Below, one piece after another: positions 8,132 through 16,617 of a DNA stretch of 17,069 bases. Both the position numbers and the translations under genes were made by a program. The notes below the pieces were generated by a model. The model did no database searches. It was not told the DNA's origin and saw only the letters and a list, made by a program, of their open reading frames with translations. Every line of letters begins with the position of its first letter. The first letter of the stretch is position 1. Source of the DNA: Mycoplasmataceae bacterium (lineage in GTDB: Bacteria > Bacillota_I > Bacilli_A > Mycoplasmatales > Mycoplasmoidaceae); contig JAITJR010000099.1 of NCBI GenBank assembly GCA_031278855.1, forward strand, positions 1 through 17,069, given 5' to 3'.

Positions 8132-8704
8132 CTATTTTTTGGCTCCACCACTTGATGCACCAGAACCTTCAGCGGTTTTACCGACCTTACGAATAATAAT
8201 CTCGTCACTATACATAATTCCTTTACCATTATATGGTTCAGGCTTACGAGTAGCACGAACGTTGGCGGCAAACTCCCCGATGACAATTTTATCGTAACCA
8301 TCAATCACAATTTCGGTGGGGGTTGGACACACCACTCGTAGTCCTGGCGGAATGTCAAATACCACTGGATGACTAAAACCAATGGCCAACGTTAACTTAT
8401 TACCGCTCACATTAGCCTTATATCCTACTCCCACAATTTTTAATTTTCTAGTGTAACCACTACCTAATCCAATTAAAGCATTGTTAATATTAGAATTAAT
8501 CGTACCATGAAATATTCGAGCTGATTTTTCATCATTACGACGCGTTACTTTAATTTGATTGGCAACGTTTTCCACTTTAATTAAATCAGCTGGATAAGGC
8601 ACCACTAAAGTACCTTGAGCTCCTTTAACTTGAACAACATTTTCGTTAATGGTGACTGTAACTCCCTGGGGAATATTTAATAATTTATTACCTTTTCGTG
8701 ACAT
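8132..8704 (-). CDS. rplF: 50S ribosomal protein L6
   Basis: A 190-residue large-subunit protein near the GTPase-associated centre. It begins MSRKGNKLLNIPQGVTVTIN and contains the two L6 repeats; the C-terminal signature PEPYNGKGIMYSDEIIIRK is intact. The end has about a dozen extra small residues (EGSGASSGGAKK) beyond the usual stop. The start at 8704 is set by AGGAGG seven bases upstream and by homology; an in-frame ATG at 8719 overlaps the rpsH stop and lacks a binding site. Confidence 0.96.
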   Translation of the reverse strand: MSRKGNKLLNIPQGVTVTINENVVQVKGAQGTLVVPYPADLIKVENVANQIKVTRRNDEKSARIFHGTINSNINNALIGLGSGYTRKLKIVGVGYKANVSGNKLTLAIGFSHPVVFDIPPGLRVVCPTPTEIVIDGYDKIVIGEFAANVRATRKPEPYNGKGIMYSDEIIIRKVGKTAEGSGASSGGAKK

Positions 8705-8715
8705 GTTGCCTCCTA

Positions 8716-9111
8716 TCAAACATAAGCGATTACTTCGCCACCTAAATTATTACTACGAGCAAATTTATCAGTCACTACCCCTTGACTAGTAGAAACAATC
8801 GCAATCCCTAAACCACTTAATACCCGCGGGATTTTCTTTGACTCTTGGTAAATTCTTAATCCTGGTTTAGAAATCTGTTTAATACCAGTGATGGCTGGAA
8901 TTTGGTCTTTGTATTTTAAAGTAATGGTAGTTTTACTTACCGCTGATTTATGTCCCTTTTTGGTTTCAAAATTAGTGATGTATCCCTCATTTTTAAGGAC
9001 ATTTAAAATGGCGGTAGTGATGTTCGAAGTATAAATAGCACAATTAGGGTGTCGTGCTTTGTTAGCGTTCTTAATACGAACGATTAAATCTGCAATTGGA
9101 TCAATATACAT
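8716..9111 (-). CDS. rpsH: 30S ribosomal protein S8
   Basis: A 131-residue primary 16S rRNA-binding protein, at family length. Conserved parts include MYIDPIADLIVRIKNA at the start, and RIYQESKKIPRVLSGLGIAI with IVSTSQGVVTDKFAR near the end, where the family's STSxG motif is seen. The final stretch GGEVIAYV is typical. A purine-rich AAGGAAAGGA precedes the ATG. It lies 15 bases after rpsN. In E. coli S8 represses its operon by binding the spc message; no such site was searched for successfully here. Confidence 0.97.
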   Translation of the reverse strand: MYIDPIADLIVRIKNANKARHPNCAIYTSNITTAILNVLKNEGYITNFETKKGHKSAVSKTTITLKYKDQIPAITGIKQISKPGLRIYQESKKIPRVLSGLGIAIVSTSQGVVTDKFARSNNLGGEVIAYV

Positions 9112-9126
9112 GGTGTTTTCCTTTCC

Positions 9127-9312
9127 TTATCAAGATGCTTTCTTTAAACCGGGAATAGCCCCTTTGTAGGCCAATTCACGTAAGCAAATACGGCATAACC
9201 CGAATTTACCAATTACGGCATGTGGACGACCGCAACGAACACAACGATGGTATTCACGTACTTTGTATTTATGATGTCTTTTTTGCTTTGCGATTAATGA
9301 TTTCTTTGCCAT
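9127..9312 (-). CDS. rpsN: 30S ribosomal protein S14, zinc type
   Basis: A 61-residue protein of the small-subunit head in the short, zinc-binding (type Z) form. The four ligands are in CVRC and CRIC (residues 24-27 and 40-43). The family ends in KKASW; here that Trp61 is a UGA (9130-9132) followed immediately by UAA, a clean proof of the UGA=Trp code. With the standard code it would end one residue early. GAGG lies six bases before the ATG, inside the end of rplE. Confidence 0.97.
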
Positions 9313-9320
9313 ATTTACCT

Positions 9321-9869
9321 CTATCTTTGTTTTGCGAACGGTAGTCCGATTGCTTTTAACATTGCTTTGGCTACGTCATTTTTATTCGTGGATGTCACAA
9401 ATGTCACATCGAATCCACGAACTCTTTTAATATCGTCATAATTAATTTCAGTAAAAATAATTTGTTCTTTAATGCCGATGGTATAGTTACCACGACCATC
9501 AAAAGAATTATTACTAACGCCTTTGAAATCACGTACTCGTGGTAGGGCGACGTTAATTAAATTTTCAACGAAATTTCACATACGTTCACCGCGTAAAGTT
9601 ACCTTAACCCCAATTGCTTGATTTTCACGTAATTTGAAAGTAGCAATGGCTTTTTTAGATTTAGTTAAAATTGGTTTCTGTCCAGTAATGGCTTGAATTT
9701 CGTTGGTCATTGCTTCAATGTATTTAACATCAGCAGCAGCATCGCCCACGCCAGCATTAATGACAATTTTTTCTAATTTAGGAACTTGCATGATGGATTT
9801 GAATGCAAATTCAGTCATTAAAGCATCCTTAATTAATTTTTCATATTTTGTTTTTAAGTTTAAACTCAT
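9321..9869 (-). CDS. rplE: 50S ribosomal protein L5
   Basis: A 182-residue 5S rRNA-binding protein that also touches the P-site tRNA, at usual length. Recognisable parts are [16 protein letters not shown], the loop [38 protein letters not shown] and [19 protein letters not shown], ending [11 protein letters not shown]. Trp98 is UGA (9576-9578) and splits the gene in a standard-code view. TAGGAA precedes the ATG; it starts ten bases after rplX. Confidence 0.97.
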
Positions 9870-9879
9870 AATTTAATTC

Positions 9880-10203
9880 CTACTTACTACCAACGGGATG
9901 GTTGGTCTTTTTCGCAATTCTGACTTTTTTCCCTTCCTTGTTGATGGTGTATTTAATTTTAGAAATACCTTGGGGCGCTTTGGGAGCTAATAAAGCTAAT
10001 TTACACAAAGGAATGCCAGCTTCTTTTTCTTGGATCCCGCCCTTTTCTTGTTTGGCATTTGGTTTACGGTGCATTTTAACTTTATTTAAACCCTCAATCA
10101 CCGCCACGCCTTTTTTATTATTAACTAATAAAACTGTACCTTCTTTGGTGGCATATTTACCTGCAATCACTCGTACTTTATCACCTTTTTTAATTCTTTG
10201 CAT
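9880..10203 (-). CDS. rplX: 50S ribosomal protein L24
   Basis: A 107-residue KOW-domain protein that starts large-subunit assembly. The KOW segment is IKKGDKVRVIAGKYATKEGT (residues 4-23), followed by VIEGLNKVKMHRKPNAKQEKG and PLCKLALLAPK. The ATG at 10203 is chosen because AGGAAGG lies seven bases upstream; a TTG two codons earlier is too close to that site. The end carries the usual basic tail (KKVRIAKKTNHP). Confidence 0.96.
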   Translation of the reverse strand: MQRIKKGDKVRVIAGKYATKEGTVLLVNNKKGVAVIEGLNKVKMHRKPNAKQEKGGIQEKEAGIPLCKLALLAPKAPQGISKIKYTINKEGKKVRIAKKTNHPVGSK

Positions 10204-10215
10204 ACTCAAGCCTTC

Positions 10216-10584
10216 CTAAACTACCTCTGGAGCCAAAGAAACAATTTTCATGAATCCTTTGTCTCTTAACTCACGAGCTACAGGTCCAAAAATACGTGTA
10301 CCTCGCGGGGTGTTATCTTCTTTAATTAAAATGCAAGCATTATCAGCAAAAGTAACCCGGTTGCCATTCTCACGTTTAATCCCTTTTCTAGTACGCACAA
10401 TTACTGCTAAAAACATTTGACCTTTTTTCACACCACCTTCTGGTAAGCAATCTTTAACCGATACTTTCACAATATCACCGACATTAGCATAACGTTGACG
10501 GGTATGGCCTAAAACCTTAATAACTCCCACCTGACGAGCACCAGTATTATCAGCAACATTTAATCTAGACATAAATTGAATCAT
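10216..10584 (-). CDS. rplN: 50S ribosomal protein L14
   Basis: A 122-residue large-subunit interface protein, exactly the common family length. It begins [20 protein letters not shown] and holds the L14 signature region ([46 protein letters not shown]). AGGAG sits eight to nine bases before the ATG. It lies ten bases after rpsQ. No unusual features. Confidence 0.98.
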   Translation of the reverse strand: MIQFMSRLNVADNTGARQVGVIKVLGHTRQRYANVGDIVKVSVKDCLPEGGVKKGQMFLAVIVRTRKGIKRENGNRVTFADNACILIKEDNTPRGTRIFGPVARELRDKGFMKIVSLAPEVV

Positions 10585-10594
10585 CTTTATTCTC

Positions 10595-10852
10595 CTATTT
10601 CGCCTTTACCAATACAGCTTGTACTCGATAAAATTTCGTTTTACTAATTGGTCGTGTTTCCACAATTCGTACTTTATCACCCAATTTAGCCATCCCAGTT
10701 TCATCATGGGCATGATATTTTTTATGAGTAATAACTAATTTTTTATAACGAGGGTGTAAATTTTTACGTTCCACTTCCACGGTAACTGTTTTCGCCATTT
10801 TGGTTGACACAACCATTCCCGTAAAAGCTTTTTTTGCATTACGTTGTTCCAT
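10595..10852 (-). CDS. rpsQ: 30S ribosomal protein S17
   Basis: An 85-residue OB-fold protein that binds 16S rRNA early in assembly. Typical parts are [39 protein letters not shown], and [20 protein letters not shown]. Its ATG shares one base with the rpmC stop (TAATG), and the perfect AGGAGG that serves it encodes the final glycines of L29, so re-initiation after rpmC is likely. Confidence 0.97.
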   Translation of the reverse strand: MEQRNAKKAFTGMVVSTKMAKTVTVEVERKNLHPRYKKLVITHKKYHAHDETGMAKLGDKVRIVETRPISKTKFYRVQAVLVKAK

Positions 10853-11343
10853 TATGAGCCTCCTCCTACAGTTTTACGAATAATCTGCTTTTCAGCTTTC
10901 TTATCCATTTTGGCTTTTAATTCTTTTTTGATGGCCACTGGTGCTGGACCACTCGTTTTGCTTACTTCATCTTTACTAATCTTAGCAGGGATGGTGGTTG
11001 CTTCATTAATGGCTTCTTTTAAGGTTTCGCCCTTAGTGTCAATCTTAACATCCTTAGCTACGGCAGTTTTTAAAGCAGTTTGCACAACATTAGTAATGGA
11101 TTTAACCTGATTAGTTTTCGTATCGTGCATTGCAATGCCGTGCGTACCAATCGAAAGTTTAATGCCACGTTCATTTAAAATCGTTAATGAGCGAGCAATG
11201 GTTTTACGAATTTCTGGTAAATTATTAGTTTTTTCTAATTCACCACTAGCCATCCGAAAACGAGATTCTAGCAATTGAAATTTTAATCGCATGATTAAAG
11301 TACAAAGTTCTTCGTTAGTTTTAGCTCTTAATTCTTTATTCAT
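10852..11343 (-). CDS. rpmC: 50S ribosomal protein L29 with long C-terminal extension
   Basis: The first 65 or so residues form the two-helix L29 that sits beside the polypeptide exit (MNKELRAKTNEELCTLIMRL, FRMASGELEKTNNLPEIRKT, ARSLTILNERGI). The family is normally about 65 residues; this protein has 163. The extra 95 residues are Lys-, Ala- and Thr-rich and look partly helical (TALKTAVAKDVKIDTKGETL, KKELKAKMDKKAEKQIIRK) and end GGGS. Longer L29 proteins are known in Mollicutes. AGGAG lies six bases before the ATG. The stop overlaps the rpsQ start by one base. No break in frame or codon use marks the extension. Confidence 0.94.
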   Translation of the reverse strand: MNKELRAKTNEELCTLIMRLKFQLLESRFRMASGELEKTNNLPEIRKTIARSLTILNERGIKLSIGTHGIAMHDTKTNQVKSITNVVQTALKTAVAKDVKIDTKGETLKEAINEATTIPAKISKDEVSKTSGPAPVAIKKELKAKMDKKAEKQIIRKTVGGGS

Positions 11344-11345
11344 AC

Positions 11346-11876
11346 TTATCTCCTCTCGATCACATTCGGTTGTTTAAATGTTTTCTTTAATAGTTGCTCC
11401 GCCACGGTTTCGTTCGGTAACTGGGCTTTGGAAACAACCCGACAAACTACATTTAACTTGTTACCAGCTTTACGTAGTGTATCTTTAGCTTCAGCTGGAG
11501 GAATATTAGCTAATTCAAAAATGACTGTTCCAGCTTTAACTACGGCACATTGAATTTCAGGGTTACCCTTACCACTACCCATACGCACCTCTAACGGTTT
11601 CTTAGTGCGAGATAATTGTGGAAAAACACGAATTCACATTTTCGCCCCTTCTTTTAGGTACTTGGTCTGGGTTTTAGCTAACACAACTCGGGCTGCTTCT
11701 AATTGTTTATCAGTAATTCAATTACCAGTTTTTTGACGACCATTACAATTACGCCCTTTACCTGATACCACTAACAAACCATATTCACCGAAAGCCACAA
11801 ATTTGTTACCTTTGGCTTTACCTTCATAACGAGTCCGGTGTGGTTTACGATATTTCATGCGTTTAGGTTGCATCAT
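11346..11876 (-). CDS. rplP: 50S ribosomal protein L16 with an internal insert and long tail
   Basis: A large-subunit protein at the A-site side of the peptidyl-transferase centre. The start MMQPKRMKYRKPHRTRYEGK, the middle WITDKQLEAAR and MWIRVFPQLSRTKKPLEVRM, and GSGKGNPE are diagnostic. At 176 residues it is longer than the usual 137-144. About a dozen extra residues lie in the loop after FGEYGLL (roughly residues 36-52, GKGRNCNGRQKTGN), and the C-terminus runs about 20 residues further (AEQLLKKTFKQPNVIERR). Trp53 and Trp81 are UGA. Two adjacent ATGs start it; the first is placed nine bases after GGAAGG. It lies two bases after rpsC. Confidence 0.95.
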
Positions 11877-11878
11877 AA

Positions 11879-12667
11879 TTATTCACCTTCCTTCACAGTG
11901 GTTGTCGAAGTAATCGGAGCAACCTTATCCGTATTAATAGCTTCATCAGCACCACGGGAACGACGATAGTTGCGGTCGTTACGCATTTTCATTTCTGGTT
12001 TTTGTGGTTTGACTTGATTATTTAGACCTTTACCAAAAATTTCGCCGCGATTAATTCAAACCTTCACACCAATCTTACCATACGTCGTGTTAGCTTCTTC
12101 TAATGCATAATCTAAATCAGCTCGTAAGGTAGTTAACGGAATAATCCCTTCACTATACCCTTCTTCACGAGCCATTTCGACTCCACCTAGTCGTCCTGAT
12201 ACTCGGGTTTTAATACCAATGGCATGAGCCGCCATTACTTTTTTGATGGCCATTTTTTGAGCATTTCGGAACGATACACGATTTTCGATAGCATCAGCAA
12301 CTTCGCGTGCAATTACTCGGGCACTTCAACCAACGTTTTCATAAGCAATGACATTGACATTTACTTTAATTTTACGTCCAACAATGAGATTAACTGCTTT
12401 AGTAATGATTGGAATATTTGTCCCATCTTTACCAATCACTCCCCCTGGTTGACCCACATAAACAAAGAGATTAACATTTTTTGAAGTACGCTCAATTTCG
12501 GTGCGTACTACTTGGGCAGTTTTATAGTTTTTAATAAAATACTGACGAATCTTTTCGTCTTCAATTAATCATTGTGCCATCTGTTGATCATCACGAGCAA
12601 TTCATCGTGATTCTCAGTTACGATTAATCCCGTATCGATACCCATTTGGATTAACTTTGTGTCCCAT
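11879..12667 (-). CDS. rpsC: 30S ribosomal protein S3
   Basis: A 262-residue protein of the small-subunit head at the mRNA entry channel. It begins [20 protein letters not shown]; the KH domain shows the GxxG loop in GVIGKDG; the C-terminal domain has [20 protein letters not shown] and [20 protein letters not shown]. The UGA codons include residues 18, 22 and 33, the Trp of NVGWSAR and that of KVWINRG, so only one fragment is seen with the standard code. About 35-40 residues after the usual end are polar and partly acidic ([20 protein letters not shown] onward). GAGGAGAC precedes the ATG, which shares a base with the rplV stop. Confidence 0.96.
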
Positions 12668-13164
12668 TATTTTGTCTCCTCTACTTTAGTGGCAGTATGT
12701 AATTTTATTTTTGATTTTTCGGATGGTGGTGGTTGTAACTCTACTTTTTTCTTAGCGGAAATAATTTTAGGATCTACTTTTGCTTTGAGCTTACGGGTTT
12801 TCACGCCCAAACGATCTTGTTCGTGTTGTTTAGGATTATCGGACAACACAATTTGTAAATGACTATGACGTTTACGAATCATATTGGCACTACCTTTAGC
12901 TCTTGGTAAACTACGTTTAATCGTAGCCCCTTGATTGGCAGTCACTGCATAAATGTAAAGTCGCTCACCAACCATTTGGTGATTATTGGTAGCGTTAGCG
13001 ACAGCACTGTTTAATAATTTCTTTAAAAGTGGGGCGGTTTTTTTGTCAGCATTGTCCAAGATTACTAAAGCTTGAGCTACGGTTTTATAACGAATTAAAT
13101 CGCAAACTAAATTAGCTTTACGAGCCGATACATGAACATTTCTTTGAATCGCATATGCTTTCAT
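12667..13164 (-). CDS. rplV: 50S ribosomal protein L22 with C-terminal extension
   Basis: A large-subunit protein whose long beta-hairpin lines the polypeptide exit tunnel. The core is clear: SARKANLVCDLIRYKTVAQA, LLNSAVANATNNHQM, then the hairpin GATIKRSLPRAKGSANMIRK and RHSHLQIVLSD. The family is usually about 110-118 residues; this one has 165. The added 50 or so (residues 116-165) are Lys-rich with a PPPSEK segment. The ATG at 13164 comes nine bases after the rpsS stop and has TAGGAGT upstream. TAATG overlap joins it to rpsC. Confidence 0.95.
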   Translation of the reverse strand: MKAYAIQRNVHVSARKANLVCDLIRYKTVAQALVILDNADKKTAPLLKKLLNSAVANATNNHQMVGERLYIYAVTANQGATIKRSLPRAKGSANMIRKRHSHLQIVLSDNPKQHEQDRLGVKTRKLKAKVDPKIISAKKKVELQPPPSEKSKIKLHTATKVEETK

Positions 13165-13173
13165 AAATTACTC

Positions 13174-13485
13174 CTACTTAGTTCCTGTACTAGTCGTGCT
13201 ACTTTTAGCAGCATCTTCTGCTTTATTGTTAGAAGAGTGCTGTTTGAACACACGCGTCGGCACAAATTCACCTAATTTATGACCAACCATATCTTCACTA
13301 ACATAAACATTCACAAATGATTTACCGTTGTAAACACTAAAATTTACCCCAACAAATTCAGGGAATATCGCACTACGACGAGATCAAGTCTTAATTGGCT
13401 TGTGTTTCCCTTCAGTTTTAGCGTTGGCAACCTTTTTCATCAAGTGGCTATCAACAAATGCCCCTTTTTTATTACTACGTGACAT
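13174..13485 (-). CDS. rpsS: 30S ribosomal protein S19
   Basis: A 103-residue protein of the small-subunit head. It begins [20 protein letters not shown] and includes [20 protein letters not shown] and the signature [19 protein letters not shown]. Trp34 is UGA (13384-13386). The C-terminal tail after VFKQH is Ser/Thr/Ala-rich ([16 protein letters not shown]), some ten residues longer than common S19. AAAGGAG before the ATG overlaps the rplB stop codon. I found it by reading through the UGA; a standard-code scan misses it. Confidence 0.95.
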
Positions 13486-13495
13486 GTTTGCTCCT

Positions 13496-14335
13496 TTATT
13501 TCTTGTTTCGACGACGAATAATTAGTGTACTCGAAGCCTTTTTCTGCTTACGTGTTTTCACGCCCATATGACGCTTTCCTCATGGTGTTCGCGGGGCATC
13601 GTAACCAACTGGTTGACGTCCTTCACCACCACCGTGAGGGTGATCATTAGGGTTCATCGCACTACCACGCACAGTAGGACGAATCCCTAAATGGCGACTA
13701 CGCCCTGCTTTACCTAAATTAACTAGATTGTGATTCTCGTTACTGACCGCTCCAATCGTAGCACGACAATCGTTTAAAATCTTACGTACTTCACCACTAG
13801 ATAATTTCACAATCGTGTATGCTCCAGTTTCATCTTTTCCTAACACTTGAGCACTACTACCAGCACTACGAGCTAATTGACCACCTTTACGTGGTGATAA
13901 TTCGATGTTATGAATAAAAGTACCTTCAGGAATATTTTTAATTAACATAGTATTACCGATTTTAATATCAACTTTATCTCCCGAAATAATTTCATCACCT
14001 ACTTTAATACCTTGAGGAGCAATAATGTAAGATTTTTGGCCATTTTCATAAACAATTAGGGAAATAAAAGCCGTACGATTAGGATCGTATTCAATCGTTT
14101 TGACAGTCGCTTTAACAGGATTACTCCGCAAAAAATCAATGAGACGATACTGACGTTTTTGTCTACCACCTTGATGACGTGTGGTAATTACCCCACGATT
14201 ATTACGACCAGATTGGTTATGAATGTGCTTGATTAACGATTTTTCTGGCTGATCAGTGGTTAAATGTTGACTGTAATCAATGAGAACGCTAGTTCGTTTA
14301 CCTTTACTACGTGCTTTAATATATTTAATCGCCAT
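13496..14335 (-). CDS. rplB: 50S ribosomal protein L2
   Basis: A 279-residue large-subunit protein needed for subunit joining and peptidyl-transferase assembly, at family length (about 274-278). It has the N-terminal OB-like domain ([20 protein letters not shown]), the SH3-like domain ([20 protein letters not shown]), and the conserved [17 protein letters not shown] whose histidine lies near the catalytic centre. Trp252 (RTPWGKR) is UGA at 13580-13582; the last 28 residues ([19 protein letters not shown]) are lost if UGA is a stop. GGAGGTG precedes the ATG, two bases after rplW. Confidence 0.97.
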
Positions 14336-14337
14336 AA

Positions 14338-14760
14338 CTACTTCACCTCCGTTGCAGTTACTACTGGTTTAGTTACTTCTTCTGTGACTTCTTTTTTAGT
14401 AACTTCCTTTTTAGTTACTTCTTTTTTAACCACAGTCTTCTCACTTTTAGGAGCAGATTCTTTTGGGGCATCTTTATTACTTGCAGCAATATCCGTTCCT
14501 TCTGGCAAAGTGATATAAGCAATTTTAATTTGCTTCGAGTAACCTGGTTTTAAAGTGCCAGTACGCACCTTAGCTGGTTTACGAATTTGAGTCGCGACAC
14601 TAGTAGGATGAATGCCATAAATCGATTCAAAAGCAAGTGCAATCATTGGTTTAGTTGCCTTAACATCAACAACAAAAGCATACTTCTTCTGAGTGTGAGC
14701 TACAAAAGTGTAAGTTTTCTCAGTGTGTAAAGGATATAAAATAATTGATGTAAATTCCAT
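14338..14760 (-). CDS. rplW: 50S ribosomal protein L23 with repeat-containing tail
   Basis: A large-subunit protein at the exit-tunnel rim that docks SRP and trigger factor. The core (residues 1-94) begins [20 protein letters not shown] and includes [40 protein letters not shown] and [18 protein letters not shown]. The remaining 46 residues are an unusual Lys/Glu/Thr/Val-rich tail with three tandem KKEVT units ([19 protein letters not shown]). The ATG at 14760 is chosen by homology and the GGTGG upstream; an earlier ATG at 14781 overlaps rplD and would add MQRWWHS. It starts one base after the rplD stop. Confidence 0.95.
   Translation of the reverse strand: MEFTSIILYPLHTEKTYTFVAHTQKKYAFVVDVKATKPMIALAFESIYGIHPTSVATQIRKPAKVRTGTLKPGYSKQIKIAYITLPEGTDIAASNKDAPKESAPKSEKTVVKKEVTKKEVTKKEVTEEVTKPVVTATEVK
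14384..14428. repeat. Three tandem 15-base units inside rplW
   Basis: Plus-strand units GTGACTTCTTTTTTA (14384-14398), GTAACTTCCTTTTTA (14399-14413) and GTTACTTCTTTTTTA (14414-14428) follow each other exactly. They encode the KKEVT repeats of the L23 tail on the minus strand. Changes between units are mostly silent. Being a multiple of three, gain or loss of a unit keeps the frame. Confidence 0.9.
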
Positions 14761-14761
14761 A

Positions 14762-15397
14762 CTATGCCACCACCTTTGCAATTGATGTTAATGCTGTCGG
14801 TTGCATAATCACAAAGTGAGCATGCATCACATCTTGAGCTGATACTTGTTTGGCTTTTTTTGCCTGTGTTTTATCAATGTTATTTGCCGACTTAATTAAT
14901 TTTTCCGCTTTTTCATTGTTAAAAACAAATAATACTTTTTGATTGCTCAACTTTAATGACTTCACTAAATTAAAAATTAATTTAGTACTCGGTTTATCAA
15001 CTTGAGCTTGATCATCCAATAGGTAAACGGCATCATTCTTAAACTTTAAACTAAAAGCTGATGCTAATGCTAATTTACTTACTTTGTGATTTACTTTCAC
15101 TTTGTAATTACGGGTTGGTTTAGGACCAAAAACAACCCCACCACCAACATAGTGCGGATTACGAATTGAACCTTGACGAGCATTACCAGTATGCTTTTGT
15201 GCAAACGGTTTACGACCACCACCTCGTACTTCTCCCTTAGTTAAAGTAGCATGTGTACCCTGATGGTGACTAGCGTTTTCCGCAATCACACTTTCAAACA
15301 TCGCTTGGTTGTGAGGTTGATCCACTAATAATACTGGCGGTACTTCTACATCACCAATGATTTTACCAGTGAGATCAATTAATTTTATCTTTGACAT
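14762..15397 (-). CDS. rplD: 50S ribosomal protein L4
   Basis: A 211-residue large-subunit protein with a loop that reaches the exit tunnel. The loop region is conserved (KGEVRGGGRKPFAQKHTGNA, RQGSIRNPHYVGGGVVFGPK), followed by the Rossmann-like domain (SKLALASAFSLKFKNDAVYL). AAGGAAT before the ATG overlaps the rplC stop. In E. coli and in bacilli L4 represses the S10 operon by binding its leader; whether it does so here is inference, but a structured leader is present upstream of rpsJ. Length is normal. Confidence 0.96.
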   Translation of the reverse strand: MSKIKLIDLTGKIIGDVEVPPVLLVDQPHNQAMFESVIAENASHHQGTHATLTKGEVRGGGRKPFAQKHTGNARQGSIRNPHYVGGGVVFGPKPTRNYKVKVNHKVSKLALASAFSLKFKNDAVYLLDDQAQVDKPSTKLIFNLVKSLKLSNQKVLFVFNNEKAEKLIKSANNIDKTQAKKAKQVSAQDVMHAHFVIMQPTALTSIAKVVA

Positions 15398-15408
15398 AAC
15401 ACCATTCC

Positions 15409-16287
15409 TTACTTCTTTTCACCACTTGTTGGATTAGCAGTTTTAGCAGCTTTTTCCGCAAGTTCTTTTTCTTTTTCACGAGCAATTGCTTCAGCTGCTC
15501 GACGTGCCTCTTCAGCTTCAGCTTCTTTTTTTGCAGCAGCTTCAGCCGCTTCGTTAGCCGCATGTAAAGCTTCTTTATTTTCCAGATTTTCGTTTTGCTT
15601 CAAGATTTCTTCTTGAATTTCTTTGGTAATAATGACAAATTCTTTTTTGCGATCAACTTTTTTGTTAGCCGATTTAATTGTTACCACACTACCAGCTGGT
15701 CCTGGGATCGCTCCTAAAACCAATAATAAGTTACGGTTAGCAATTACATCTAATACCACTAAATTTTGAATCGTACGAACTTCATGTCCATATTGACCAG
15801 ACATCTTTTTACCTTTAGGTACACGTTGTGGAGCACTACCACCACGACCAAAAGCCACTGAACCTTGGTAACGATGCACATATCCAGCCCCATGTGATAA
15901 AGGACCGATTTTAAAGTTTCAACGTTTAATTGCTCCTGTAAAACCGTGTCCTTTAGTTACACCTTGGACATCAACATATTCACCTTTCGTGAAAGTATCC
16001 ACTTTAATTTCATCGCCAACATTGTAACCTTTAATCCCGCTAAAAGTTCGAATGTATTGCTTTACTGGTGAATTTACTTTTTTAAAAATACCGCGCTTAG
16101 CTTTGTTAACTTTATTTTCATCAGTAGTTAAATAACCAATTTTTACACCATCTTTACCATGCTGACTATTAGTTTTAACTTCTAGAATTTTATTAGGCTC
16201 ACAATGAATAATGGTAGTCGCCAATTGTTTTCCTTTAGTATCAAACAATTGCACCATTCCCACTTTTGTTCCCATTATGTATTTCAT
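15409..16287 (-). CDS. rplC: 50S ribosomal protein L3 with alanine/glutamate-rich C-terminal tail
   Basis: A large-subunit assembly-initiator protein whose central loop nears the peptidyl-transferase centre. The core starts [20 protein letters not shown]; the loop reads [20 protein letters not shown] and SHGAGYMHRYQGS, then [13 protein letters not shown] and [14 protein letters not shown]. Trp123 is UGA (15919-15921). The family is usually about 205-215 residues; here there are 292. The extra 80 (from about KKVDRKKEF) form a long Ala/Glu/Lys-rich probable coiled coil ([20 protein letters not shown]). GAGG lies six bases before the ATG, 27 bases after rpsJ. Confidence 0.96.
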
Positions 16288-16314
16288 AATTACCTCATCA
16301 TTGAATTACCCCAA

Positions 16315-16617
16315 TTAGTGTAATTCAATTCTTACTCCTGTAGGAATGATTAAACGTCTTAGAGCATCAATGGTCTGAGCATTAGTTTTGCTCAAGATGA
16401 TAAGACGTTTATGTGTACGGCGTTCGAATTGTTCACGCGATGGTTTATCGACATGCACAGAACGACAAATAGTAAAAATTTCCTTTTTAGTCGGTAAAGG
16501 AACTGGGCCTCTGATACCACAGTTACAACTGCGAGCAATTTCGATTATTTTCTTAACAGATTTATCTAATAAATCATGATCATAAGAAAACAACTTAATT
16601 CTTAATTCGGGATTCAT
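16315..16617 (-). CDS. rpsJ: 30S ribosomal protein S10
   Basis: A 100-residue small-subunit head protein, also the NusE antitermination factor in bacteria that use that system. Typical parts are [40 protein letters not shown], and [16 protein letters not shown], ending TGVRIELH. It is the first gene of the cluster. The nearest Shine-Dalgarno match, AAGGA, lies 16 bases before the ATG, too far for normal use, and no in-frame start is closer to it; the start is otherwise fixed by homology. Confidence 0.96.
   Translation of the reverse strand: MNPELRIKLFSYDHDLLDKSVKKIIEIARSCNCGIRGPVPLPTKKEIFTICRSVHVDKPSREQFERRTHKRLIILSKTNAQTIDALRRLIIPTGVRIELH

Noticed and set aside
15375..15563. 62-residue Lys/Leu-rich minus-strand ORF
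   Set aside because: An alternate-frame shadow of the repetitive Ala/Glu coiled-coil tail of L3, crossing into rplD.
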